Shown here piece after piece: positions 55,756-63,505 of a stretch of 64,000 nt of DNA. The position numbers were made by a program, and so were the translations under genes. The notes under the pieces are model-generated. The model saw only the letters and a list, made by a program, of their open reading frames with translations. It made no database searches and was not told the DNA's origin. The DNA is taken from the NCBI GenBank assembly GCA_963727755.1, contig CAVSHN010000017.1:310001-374000 (forward strand), written 5' to 3'. This DNA is from DASYAN01 sp963727755 (GTDB lineage: Bacteria > Chloroflexota > Ktedonobacteria > Ktedonobacterales > Ktedonobacteraceae). How positions within the stretch are numbered: the stretch's first letter is position 1; each line of letters starts with the position of its first letter.

Positions 55756-56460
55756 TTAATTCACAATCCTACGAGCATCCTCAGAACCTCGAGGATACGC
55801 AATAATACTAAGATGAGAGTCTATAGAACACCCATTTTTTCCATAGATTTTTACAGCATCAGCCGCAAAAGGTGCTGATACAGACAAATACATCACCAAC
55901 AGTCGCATACATTTTTTCCAAGAAAGAGCTTTGACACCGTTCTGCCATGTCCATTCCGCTGTTTCTTTTGCAAGTTGCGTAAGGCTTTTCCCAGAAAGCG
56001 TCTGCCATGCATGCCCCACCGTCTCTTTTGCAAGTTGAGAAAGACTTCTCCTAGAAAGCGACTTGACAGTCTCCCAGTAACTCCTAGATGACTCCCTGTT
56101 TGGAATCTCAGCACTATCGATAGTACTGGCAAACCCTTCCTGTCTACCCATCTTAGCTTGGATAAGAAATTCATCAGCAGTACAACTATTTTCTTTAGAT
56201 TCTTTTCTTTCTTTAGACTCTTTTCGTTCTTTAGATTCTTTTCGTTCTTTAGCTACCTCGTTCTGCTGGTTTATATCCCCATGCTTTTGGCTATTGTCCC
56301 CTGGCAAGCTTTGTGGACTCTTTTGATCCTCAACCTTCTGGAAAAAGATCTTATGCCTTGTTGCCAAGTCTAAGTGATCAAGCGGGCTCTTTGGTGATTT
56401 GGTATCTCTCTGCAATGTGCTATCATCTAGCGACTGGAATTCAGCAAAATCTCGTTTCAT
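55756..56460 (-). CDS. N-terminal part of the HExxH protein (separated by an in-frame stop)
   Basis: The ORF has 234 codons, beginning MKRDFAEFQSLDDSTLQRDT. It has an ERKESK repeat near residue 75, two repeated SLxQLAKET segments (SLSQLAKETVGHAWQTLSGK and its partner) and a hydrophobic stretch (MRLLVMYLSVSAPFAADAV). It ends RRIVN at TAA (55756-55758). Beyond that stop the same frame runs on as QFEQTFPKLVERYAKNP into the HExxH ORF. One CAA-to-TAA change would explain the split, giving an original protein of about 667 residues. Stop-codon readthrough is the other option. Confidence 0.6.
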   Translation of the reverse strand: MKRDFAEFQSLDDSTLQRDTKSPKSPLDHLDLATRHKIFFQKVEDQKSPQSLPGDNSQKHGDINQQNEVAKERKESKERKESKERKESKENSCTADEFLIQAKMGRQEGFASTIDSAEIPNRESSRSYWETVKSLSRRSLSQLAKETVGHAWQTLSGKSLTQLAKETAEWTWQNGVKALSWKKCMRLLVMYLSVSAPFAADAVKIYGKNGCSIDSHLSIIAYPRGSEDARRIVN

Positions 56461-56828
56461 TAATTAAAATCCTTAAGTATCATTAAATGTTGTTGCATTC
56501 CATTTGATGCTACCGAGAAAGACACTCACCGATCTCTGATGACTTTTCAATATTCAACAATAACTGCTAATATTGCTTATACTCGTCATGATCGACGGTG
56601 ATCTTCCACTAAGTAACAGGATAGCAGACTTTGGCATATATCTCCAGGAGGAAATAGGGACAGTTTTCACATTTGAACCAGCGATATCTCAGTGTTGACT
56701 AGCTTTTTTAGGGGATTGGTGAGCTACTTCATAGTCAATGCAGCACAATAGCATGTATACTAAATATGGTTGAGACAATTGGAAAGATTGCAACACACTA
56801 ACAAGCCTAGGACGAAATCTCCCAAACT
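56461..56828. other. Spacer upstream of the HExxH and GH3 genes
   Basis: This 368-base divergent gap must contain both promoters. It is AT-rich and holds no protein-like ORF. I see no inverted repeat or RNA gene that I would defend. Confidence 0.5.
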
Positions 56829-58215
56829 ATGAACACACAAGAACCTCGAGACTACCGGAATAATACATCATCAACGACTAATCAAGAGCAGAAGCAACTG
56901 GAATCCCCAGCTCCTAACACTTTTACAGATCACCAAAAACAGAAGAGTATCACAACGACATCTAGCCCTATTGCTACACTGCTAAAGCGATATCAACTTC
57001 ATAGGATCAAAGTATGGCACTTTCTCCTACTGGTGCTGATAATTGACGTAGGCATTTTCGGCCAAGCCTTCTGGCAAGAGTTTGCCAAACATACGACACA
57101 TACGACACAGACAGCCCCACCTCCTATGATAGCATCGCACAGAATGATACCTGACACGAACTACAAGCAACTAGCTCGTCTTTATGTAAATCACATGAGC
57201 TTGGAAGATAAACTAGGTCAATTGATAGTCGCCAGTTTCACTGCATCAGGTTACTCACCTGATCTGGATACGATGATTCATCAGCAGCATATTGGAGGCG
57301 TTATTCTATTTGCAAACCAGAATTCACACTATTCAACAGATACAGGCGGACACAGCCAGGATGCAATCGCAAGCTGATGTGCCATTATTGATTGGCACTG
57401 ATCAAGAAGGACTGACCGTCAACCGTCTGGCCAATATCTACGGTCCAGATAGCTTAACGGCACAGGCTATGGAGCAATCAGGTAACCCAAATGTTGCTAA
57501 CAATGAAGGGGAAAAAACCGCCCAACGTCTGCTTAACCTTGGCATCAACGTCGATTTTGCCCCCGATATAGATGTCGGGATACCAGGTGGCTACATTGAT
57601 AAGGATCTGCGTGATTTTGGTCATACCGATGACGATGTTATTAAATATGCCGGGGCCTATGTACAGGGCTTGCAGAGTGCGGGTGGAATCGCCTGCTTTA
57701 AGCATTTTCCCGGCCTTGGTGATGTCCCTGCTAAACTCGATCCTCACAGCCTACTACCAATCGTCAATGCAGATGAAGATCATATCTATAATGTCGATCT
57801 AGCAACCTTTAAACACTTCATTCAGTCGAGCAATCCGCAAGAGCAAGCAAATATGATCATGGCTACCGATGTCCTTATGCCAGCTATTGATCCTACATTT
57901 CCAGCTGAACTTTCGTATACGTTCATCACAGACATTTTGCGTAAACAATTTGGTTATGATGGTGTGGTCATTAGCGACTCACTTCAGATGCAAGGCGTGG
58001 CAATCGATGGCCAACACCTCAACATTGGCAAAGCCGCCGTACTAGCCATACAGGCAGGTGTCGATATAGCACTTAATGTGACTGGATTATCTGAGGTTTC
58101 CGAGGTAATTAATGCACTTAAAGGCGCATTGCAAGATGGGACATTGACGCAAACACGGATAGACGACGCTGTAACGCATATTATCACCCTGAAGATGGAA
58201 CACCATCTCATGTGA
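56829..58215 (+). CDS. Glycoside hydrolase family 3 (NagZ-like), membrane-anchored, frameshifted
   Basis: Two ORFs (56829-57377 and 57292-58215) form one protein of about 460 residues; an extra C at 57317-57318 breaks the frame (corrected reading VILFANRIHTIQQIQADT). One N-terminal membrane segment (WHFLLLVLIIDVGIFGQAFW) precedes the catalytic domain. GH3 motifs: PLLIGTDQEG, CFKHFPGLGD with the acid/base dyad DPH shortly after, and GVVISDSLQMQGV with the nucleophile Asp. NagZ removes N-acetylglucosamine in cell-wall recycling. The anchor suggests an external enzyme, as in Gram-positives. Confidence 0.87.
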
Positions 58216-58492
58216 GAGGGCCTCCATCCTTATAGAGTAAAAAATGGGCTAGGCGAATCTCCAAGGAATTTCTTTATGAGTCCATGCACCTAGCAGGTGA
58301 GCAAAGTCGGGACATTATACCCTACATTTTAGGAGTGCTGCTATCCGATAAACAGAAGTATGGAGAGCCTAGTACTCTTTTATGGTAGTCTCAGAGACTG
58401 TCATGATATATACTCTTGGGACTTCTCGTCCAACTCCAGAAAGGCTTTCTGCACAGCCTCTCAACTCACTACCAAAAGGGAGATAGAGAACT

Positions 58493-59044
58493 ATGTTCTT
58501 TGCATCACAAGTATATTATTGCATTTTCATTGGCTTTTTCATTGCGATCGGGTTCATGCGGGGATGGCATCGAGAAATTATCTCGCTGGTATTTGTTTTA
58601 CTGGCTGTCTGTTTGGTCCACCCAGATACCAGCAATGCTTTGAATTGCTTTCTGGGTCGCTCAGGATATGCGGTTACATACGTGGGGGGAGCTTCCCAGC
58701 AACTGCCTCCTTCTCCTTGCTCTTCAGGACTCAGCTTCTTCCATGGCCCATTCTGGTCACTAGTGATTTTTGTGCATGTGGTTGCTTTGGGCTATTTGAT
58801 TGGGAATAGAGTGTGCCCACACCCACACTGTGCAGTAGATCGTCTCCGGGGGGTTGCTCTAGGCATCACTTCTGGGTCAATTATCATTTTCTATGTTACT
58901 GTCTTCTTCAGGGCTTCTGGGCAACCAGCTAGTTTCGTAATAAGTCTGCAGCAATTAAATCCAATCCAGTTCGTACCAATCATGGCTGTCATTATCTGTG
59001 TTGTGATTACTCTTGCGCTTGTTGCAGAATGCTTCAGGAAATAG
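58493..59044 (+). CDS. CvpA-like membrane protein
   Basis: The product is 183 residues with four hydrophobic segments (about 8-28, 38-50, 88-105, 120-138 and 155-178). The start, VYYCIFIGFFIAIGFMRGWH followed by REIISLVFVLLAV, has the G-x-x-R-G-x-x-x-E pattern of CvpA-family proteins. GGGAGATAG precedes the ATG. The role is unclear; CvpA relatives affect envelope functions and colicin V export. It converges on hspR with 25 bases between the stops. Confidence 0.6.
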   Translation: MFFASQVYYCIFIGFFIAIGFMRGWHREIISLVFVLLAVCLVHPDTSNALNCFLGRSGYAVTYVGGASQQLPPSPCSSGLSFFHGPFWSLVIFVHVVALGYLIGNRVCPHPHCAVDRLRGVALGITSGSIIIFYVTVFFRASGQPASFVISLQQLNPIQFVPIMAVIICVVITLALVAECFRK

Positions 59045-59069
59045 TTATTGTGCAAATAGGTTTCATGAC

Positions 59070-59450
59070 TCAGCCGCCAGGGTTTGCCGCTCCGCGCTGC
59101 AAACGCTCAATAATCTCTTTCAAACGGCGTGTTTCAGCTACATGCCGATTATGCAGTTCTCTGATCTCCTGTTCCATTTCTTCTTGCATTCGCTCCATAC
59201 GGTCCTTCATATGAAGAATAGCCTCTACTCCGGCCAAATTCACACCTAGATCACGCATCAAGCTGCGAATTTGGATGACGCGCTCAATATCGCGGTCGGA
59301 GTAGAGGCGCGGGCTGTGTGGGCTATCTCCCTTGCGTGCGGGCGCAATCAAGCCTAAGCGCTCGTAATGACGCAGAGTTTGCTCGTGGACCTCAGCTTTC
59401 TGAGCTGCTATGCTAATGACATACCATGCGCCATCACTCTTGTCAGGCAT
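59070..59450 (-). CDS. hspR: MerR-family heat-shock repressor HspR
   Basis: The product is 126 residues. The MerR helix-turn-helix reads YVISIAAQKAEVHEQTLRHYERLGLIAPARKG, followed by RLYSDRDIERVIQIRSLMRDLGVNLAGVEAIL, the typical HspR pattern, then a coiled-coil end rich in Glu/Arg. HspR represses chaperone operons by binding HAIR sites, with DnaK as co-repressor in Actinobacteria. It is third in grpE-dnaJ-hspR, 13 bases after dnaJ, and a HAIR-like site overlaps the operon promoter, so autoregulation is expected. dnaK is not in the window. Confidence 0.9.
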   Translation of the reverse strand: MPDKSDGAWYVISIAAQKAEVHEQTLRHYERLGLIAPARKGDSPHSPRLYSDRDIERVIQIRSLMRDLGVNLAGVEAILHMKDRMERMQEEMEQEIRELHNRHVAETRRLKEIIERLQRGAANPGG

Positions 59451-59463
59451 GCATCAAGTCTCC

Positions 59464-60495
59464 TTATGGATGAGCTTCAACACCGCGAAGACGAGCCAAT
59501 TTTTCGAATAGGCCACGCTCTTCATCGGAGAGATTCATTGGCAGCACAACCTTGACACGCGCATAAAGGTTACCACGACTATCCCCACGCAAGCGAGGCA
59601 TTCCTTTACCAGCTAAACGGAATAAACGATCGTTCTGAGTTTCCGCAGGGATTGTCAGCAGCAACCTGCGCCCATCTGGCGTTGGCACCATGACTTCACC
59701 CCCAAGCATCGCCTTGACTAGTTCTACATTGACATCAACATAGAGATCATCGCCCTTGCGCTCAAAGAGGGAGTCTGGCTTCACACTAATCACGAGAAAG
59801 AGGTCTCCACGTGGCCCCCCACCAATGCCAGGTTGGCCTTCGCCTGCCACACGAATTCTGGAACCATTATCAACTCCTGCCGGGATCTTGACCTGGATAC
59901 GCTTGTTACGCGGGACCATCCCCTGCCCAGAACAATTGGAGCACGATCGATTCCCAACCTCGCCTGTTCCCTGACAGGTTGAGCACACTTCCGTTGACTG
60001 GATACTGAAGGTGCGCGATCCTCCAATGTATGCCTCCTGCAATGTTACCTCAACAGGCTGCTCAATATTATCGCCAGTACGCTTGCGCATATCGTGGCGC
60101 ATGCCGCCATTACGCATTCCTGCCCCACCACTGCCACTCCGTCCAAAAAGTGTCTCAAAGAAGTCTGAGAAGCCACTCGACCCCGTGGTGTCAAATTCGT
60201 ACGTACTGCGTCCGCCACTATACTGATAGCTTCGGCGAGAGCCAGCACCAGCAAAGCCAGGACCAAACTGCTCCTGCCAGTTGGGACCAAGCGTATCATA
60301 CTTCTGGCGCTTCTCAGGATCAGAGAGCACCTCATATGCCTCATTAATCTCTTTAAACTTCTCTTCAGACTTCTTATCGCCAGGATTAACATCAGGATGA
60401 TATTTACGAGCTAGCTTGCGAAAAGTTTTTTTGATCTCGTCTGTGCTAGCCCCTCGGGCAACCCCGAGTATCTTGTAATAGTCTTTATAATCCAT
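59464..60495 (-). CDS. dnaJ: Chaperone DnaJ with a single zinc centre
   Basis: The product is 343 residues from MDYKDYYKILGVARGAS (ATG 60495; an upstream ATG adds only four residues). The J domain has KYHPDVNPGD (HPD). A Gly-rich/FET segment follows (FSDFFETLFGRSGSGG). The zinc region holds only two CxxCxGxG motifs (CSTCQGTG, CSNCSGQG), whereas classical DnaJ has four. The client-binding domains (IRVAGEGQPGIGGGPRGDLF; GGEVMVPTPDGRRLLLTIP) are normal. It stimulates DnaK ATPase with GrpE. The reduced zinc finger is like some CbpA/DnaJ hybrids. Confidence 0.9.
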   Translation of the reverse strand: MDYKDYYKILGVARGASTDEIKKTFRKLARKYHPDVNPGDKKSEEKFKEINEAYEVLSDPEKRQKYDTLGPNWQEQFGPGFAGAGSRRSYQYSGGRSTYEFDTTGSSGFSDFFETLFGRSGSGGAGMRNGGMRHDMRKRTGDNIEQPVEVTLQEAYIGGSRTFSIQSTEVCSTCQGTGEVGNRSCSNCSGQGMVPRNKRIQVKIPAGVDNGSRIRVAGEGQPGIGGGPRGDLFLVISVKPDSLFERKGDDLYVDVNVELVKAMLGGEVMVPTPDGRRLLLTIPAETQNDRLFRLAGKGMPRLRGDSRGNLYARVKVVLPMNLSDEERGLFEKLARLRGVEAHP

Positions 60496-60521
60496 TAACC
60501 AACTCACTTTGGTAGTCCAAG

Positions 60522-61178
60522 TCAGCTCTTCCCAACACTGACCTTGACACGAGCCGGACGTAGTGTCTCTTCACCAAGTGTATAGCCTTTGCGTAGCTCT
60601 TCAAGAATAGTTCCTTCTGGCTTATCACTATTCTCAACTGCTTCAACTGCCTCATGTACATAGGGATTAAAAGCTTCACCAACAGTAGGAACTGGATTAA
60701 GACCCTCAGCTCGCAACACTTCCCCCATTTGCCATTGCAACATGCGCAGCACTTGCTGCAACTCCTGCTTATCCATTGTCTCTTGATAGACAAGGGCTCG
60801 TTCGACATTGTCCATCACTTCGAGAATTTGCTTAAAAAGAGCTTTTTTCTGCTGTATGACACGATCTGTGGTTAATCGCTCTTGGCGCTTACGAATATTA
60901 TCAATATCTGCCCGCTCACGCAAGTACCTATTCCAGTTATCGGTCGCCTCCCTGCGTGCCAGAGCAAGCTGAGCTTCTAATTCGGCAATGCGCCCCTCAT
61001 ATGAAGAGCTTGTCTGGTCCAACTTCTGCTGTTCTCCATTTCCTGCAGCCTGTTCCAAGTTTGCCGCCTGCGTATTGGTCTTCTCCTGTTGATTTGCAGC
61101 CTGCTGTTCTGCAGGCGTCTCTTGAGGATCTTGCATAACGCTTCTCAAATCTCCTTGTTTGTTATCTGCTAATTTCAT
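60522..61178 (-). CDS. grpE: Nucleotide exchange factor GrpE
   Basis: About 218 residues. A Gln/Glu/Ala-rich N-terminus (QQAANQQEKTNTQAANLEQA) leads to a long coiled coil (IAELEDQLALARREATDNWN-like) and the family head: YLRERADIDNIRKRQERLTTDR, then VMDNVERALVYQ and GVGEAFNPYVHEAVEAV-like sequence, ending GYTLGEETLRPARVKVSVGK. Of two adjacent ATGs, 61178 has better spacing from AAAGG. It releases ADP from DnaK. First gene of the HspR-controlled operon. Confidence 0.92.
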   Translation of the reverse strand: MKLADNKQGDLRSVMQDPQETPAEQQAANQQEKTNTQAANLEQAAGNGEQQKLDQTSSSYEGRIAELEAQLALARREATDNWNRYLRERADIDNIRKRQERLTTDRVIQQKKALFKQILEVMDNVERALVYQETMDKQELQQVLRMLQWQMGEVLRAEGLNPVPTVGEAFNPYVHEAVEAVENSDKPEGTILEELRKGYTLGEETLRPARVKVSVGKS

Positions 61179-61297
61179 CATGAGCCTTTTTCAGCTCTTG
61201 AATTTCTTAAGAAATGCATAGCAAAATGTGCAAGCAGAAATCAACACGTTTTAGCACGTGTTGAAGGGCAGATATGCACAAACTTTACTGCTAATAC

Positions 61298-61326
61298 AGT
61301 ATAAAATTTGAGTCACTTACTGTCAA
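61298..61326 (-). promoter_or_regulatory. Strong sigma-70-type promoter of grpE-dnaJ-hspR
   Basis: On the minus strand TTGACA (61321-61326) is separated by exactly 17 bases from TATACT (61298-61303). It lies about 120 bases ahead of the grpE ATG. Confidence 0.8.
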
Positions 61327-61327
61327 G
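61307..61327. promoter_or_regulatory. HAIR-like HspR operator overlapping the grpE promoter
   Basis: TTTGAGT, seven bases, then TGTCAAG (61307-61313 and 61321-61327) compares with the HAIR consensus CTTGAGT-N7-ACTCAAG, matching 11 of 14 positions with the right spacing. It covers the -35 box and part of the spacer, as expected for repression by the HspR encoded in the operon. Confidence 0.65.
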
Positions 61328-61465
61328 CTTCATTCTGAAAACCTGAAAACCTTTAAAGTTCCGACTCCAATTGCCGTTAGAAGAAAATATGAGGAAAGCC
61401 ATGCCTCTTCCGAGGTGAGTGTGGTGGGTAATATAAACAACGGTAGCAACTGAGGAGATAAAAAT

Positions 61466-61792
61466 TTGAGAAAAAGACGAATGAGAATAAAGAAACAATG
61501 CCATGGTTACCTCACCTTCTGGCTGCGACTGATTCTAATGAGTTCTATTCTGCTCTCAGGAGAAATATTAGTAGGCATAAATCCAATGCAAATTGCTCAT
61601 GCCGAAATCAATTGTGTTGCAGGTCCTGGCGGTCCTGGAGGAATTGCATACGGTGGACAGGGCGGGGCAGCGGGAGGCGTAGGAGGTGACTGTGTCATTG
61701 GTGGAAATAAAGCATTCTCTCCAGGTGGTGTCAATCAAAATAACGGAACTCAGGGAACTAGTCAAACTAATGGAGGAGGCAACGTACTATAG
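61466..61792 (+). CDS. Secreted Gly/Asn-rich small protein, tandem copy 1
   Basis: The product is 108 residues starting at TTG behind GAGGAGATAAAAA. A basic N-terminus (MRKRRMRIKKQ) is followed by a hydrophobic core (LILMSSILLSGEILVG) and an AHA cleavage site, so it has a signal peptide. The mature part of about 60 residues holds two Cys (INCVAG, GGDCVIGG) and Gly/Asn-rich repeats (GPGGPGGIAYGGQGGAAGGV). Two close paralogs follow. I recognise no family; a secreted surface or antimicrobial peptide is possible but not shown. Confidence 0.68.
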   Translation: MRKRRMRIKKQCHGYLTFWLRLILMSSILLSGEILVGINPMQIAHAEINCVAGPGGPGGIAYGGQGGAAGGVGGDCVIGGNKAFSPGGVNQNNGTQGTSQTNGGGNVL

Positions 61793-61863
61793 CTAGATTC
61801 CACCAGCAGATGCACCAGAACCTGCTTAGCAGAAGTGCAGACTAGGGCTAAGGAGATAAAAGC

Positions 61864-62193
61864 TTGAGAAAAAGACGAACGCTAACCGAGAAGCAATGCC
61901 ATGGGTATCCCACCTTATGGCAACGACTGATTCTAGTGAGCGCCATTCTCCTCTCAGGAGAGATACTAGAAGCCATAGTTCCCAGTCAAATTGTTCATGC
62001 TACTGAGTTTAATTGTATTGCAGGTAATGGAGGCAATGGAGGAATTTCATACGGTGGACAGAGCGGGGCCATTGGAAATGTAGGAGGTGACTGCGTCATT
62101 GGTGGAAAAAAAGTATTCGCTCCAGGTGGGTTCAATCAAAATAACGGAACTCAAGGATTTAATCAAGCTAATGGAGGAGGCAATGGACCATGA
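61864..62193 (+). CDS. Secreted Gly/Asn-rich small protein, tandem copy 2
   Basis: The product is 109 residues, TTG start behind AAGGAGATAAAAGC. Signal peptide (LILVSAILLSGEILEAIV ending VHA). Mature part NCIAGNGGNGGISYGGQSGA, GGDCVIGGKKVFAPGGFNQN and NGTQGFNQANGGGNGP. Both Cys and the closing NGGGN are conserved with the other copies. The spacer is also shared (ACCTGCTTAGCAGAAG-type), so the unit is a whole-gene tandem duplication. Confidence 0.68.
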   Translation: MRKRRTLTEKQCHGYPTLWQRLILVSAILLSGEILEAIVPSQIVHATEFNCIAGNGGNGGISYGGQSGAIGNVGGDCVIGGKKVFAPGGFNQNNGTQGFNQANGGGNGP

Positions 62194-62265
62194 CTAGAGG
62201 CCACCCACAGATGTACAAGAACCTGCTTAGCAAAAGAGCCAGACTAAGGCTAAGGAGATAAAAGC

Positions 62266-62589
62266 TTGAGAAAAAGACGAACGATAGTAGAGAGGCAAAG
62301 CTGTGGTTACCTCACCTTATGGCAGCAACTGATTCTAGTGAGCGCCATTCTCCTCTCAGGAGAAATCTTAGGCGGCATAGTTCCCAGTCGAACCGTTCAT
62401 GCCATTAATTGTGCTGCAGGTCCTGGCGGTCGTGGAGGAATTGCAAACGAAGGGCAGGCTACAGCACTTGGAAACGTAGGAGGTGACTGTGTCATTGGTG
62501 GAAATAAAGCATTCGCTCCAGGAGGCTTTAATCAAAATAACGGACTTCAAAGAGCTAGCCAGGCTGATGGAGGGGGCAACGTACTATAA
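62266..62589 (+). CDS. Secreted Gly/Asn-rich small protein, tandem copy 3
   Basis: The product is 107 residues, TTG start behind AAGGAGATAAAAGC. Signal peptide (LILVSAILLSGEILGGIVPS ending VHA), then NCAAGPGGRGGIANEGQATA and GGDCVIGGNKAFAPGGFNQN. The central region has diverged most from copies 1 and 2, while the signal peptide and the CVIGGNKAF block are nearly the same. The gene converges on scpA. Confidence 0.68.
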   Translation: MRKRRTIVERQSCGYLTLWQQLILVSAILLSGEILGGIVPSRTVHAINCAAGPGGRGGIANEGQATALGNVGGDCVIGGNKAFAPGGFNQNNGLQRASQADGGGNVL

Positions 62590-62662
62590 ACTAGAGGTGC
62601 TGCCCGCAGATGTGCTAGAACCTGCTTAGCAGAAGAGCAAACCCGGGAGGGCTGAGGCACGA

Positions 62663-63502
62663 TTAGAGAAGTTCCTCAGCCTCTTCCACACTTGCTTCAT
62701 CCCAGCGTGGGCCGCGCTCTAGTACGATAGGACCAAGCAGCTCTTGCTGGAGCACATTGATACAATTCCACTTCCATAGCTCTAATACGGCGATAAAGGT
62801 GACAACGATGACGATACGCGAGTGCTCATTCTCCAACACTTGAGAGAGTAAGATTGAGGGGCGTTCTTGTAGATGACTGATAATTTCAGCAATGCACTCA
62901 CTGACACGTACACGGGCCACAGGCACGACTACGCCATTAGCTTCGCCTCGATTCGTCTGGAGTTCAAGTAGGCGTTGAAAAGCACGACTTAGCGAGTTCA
63001 CCTCTAGCCCGGTCAGTGTCGGCGGCGTCCAGGCTAGTTGGGCCTCAATCCCAGCTAGCAGACCAGAGCGCCCATAGGTCTGTAATCCCGCCTCCTCACG
63101 TTGGCGCAGAGTGCGAGCAATCTCCTTCGCCAATTTGTACTCAACCAGATGACGCTGCAACTCTTCTGCCATGGCGACCGCACTCCCACCTTCAGTGTTC
63201 TCCATCTCTTTGGGTGTGTGAGGAAGCAAATACTGCGATTTGATAAATAAGAGATGTGCGGCAATAGAGACGAATGAGGCCATATTAGCTAAGGGAAGAT
63301 AGTCAGAGTTCCTCTGCTGCAAATAGGCTAGATATTGATCGGTGACTGCGACTAGCGAAACGGTGGTAATCTCCATTTGCCGTTTTTCGATCAAGTGCAG
63401 CAGCAGATCAAGGGGCCCCTCGAAAGCGGGGAGATGGACGACGTAACGATCCTGCTGATTTTGTTGCTCTATTTGCTCTTCTATTTCAACGAAGTCTGGC
63501 AT
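62663..63502 (-). CDS. scpA: Segregation and condensation protein A
   Basis: The product is 279 residues. The kleisin N-terminus is typical: YVVHLPAFEGPLDLLLHLIEKRQMEITTVSLVAVTDQYL. The middle is helical (ANMASFVSIAAHLLFIKSQYLLP) and the C-terminal winged-helix end carries RIVIVVTFIAVLELWKWN. ScpA bridges the SMC heads, with ScpB, in chromosome segregation. It begins 3 bases after the HD-domain gene, so they share a transcript; scpB is not in view. Confidence 0.9.
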   Translation of the reverse strand: MPDFVEIEEQIEQQNQQDRYVVHLPAFEGPLDLLLHLIEKRQMEITTVSLVAVTDQYLAYLQQRNSDYLPLANMASFVSIAAHLLFIKSQYLLPHTPKEMENTEGGSAVAMAEELQRHLVEYKLAKEIARTLRQREEAGLQTYGRSGLLAGIEAQLAWTPPTLTGLEVNSLSRAFQRLLELQTNRGEANGVVVPVARVRVSECIAEIISHLQERPSILLSQVLENEHSRIVIVVTFIAVLELWKWNCINVLQQELLGPIVLERGPRWDEASVEEAEELL

Positions 63503-63505
63503 AGG

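Noticed and set aside
58360..58809. 149-codon ORF before the CvpA-like gene
   Set aside because: Overlaps the CvpA-like gene in another frame; base patterns there fit the membrane protein, not this ORF.
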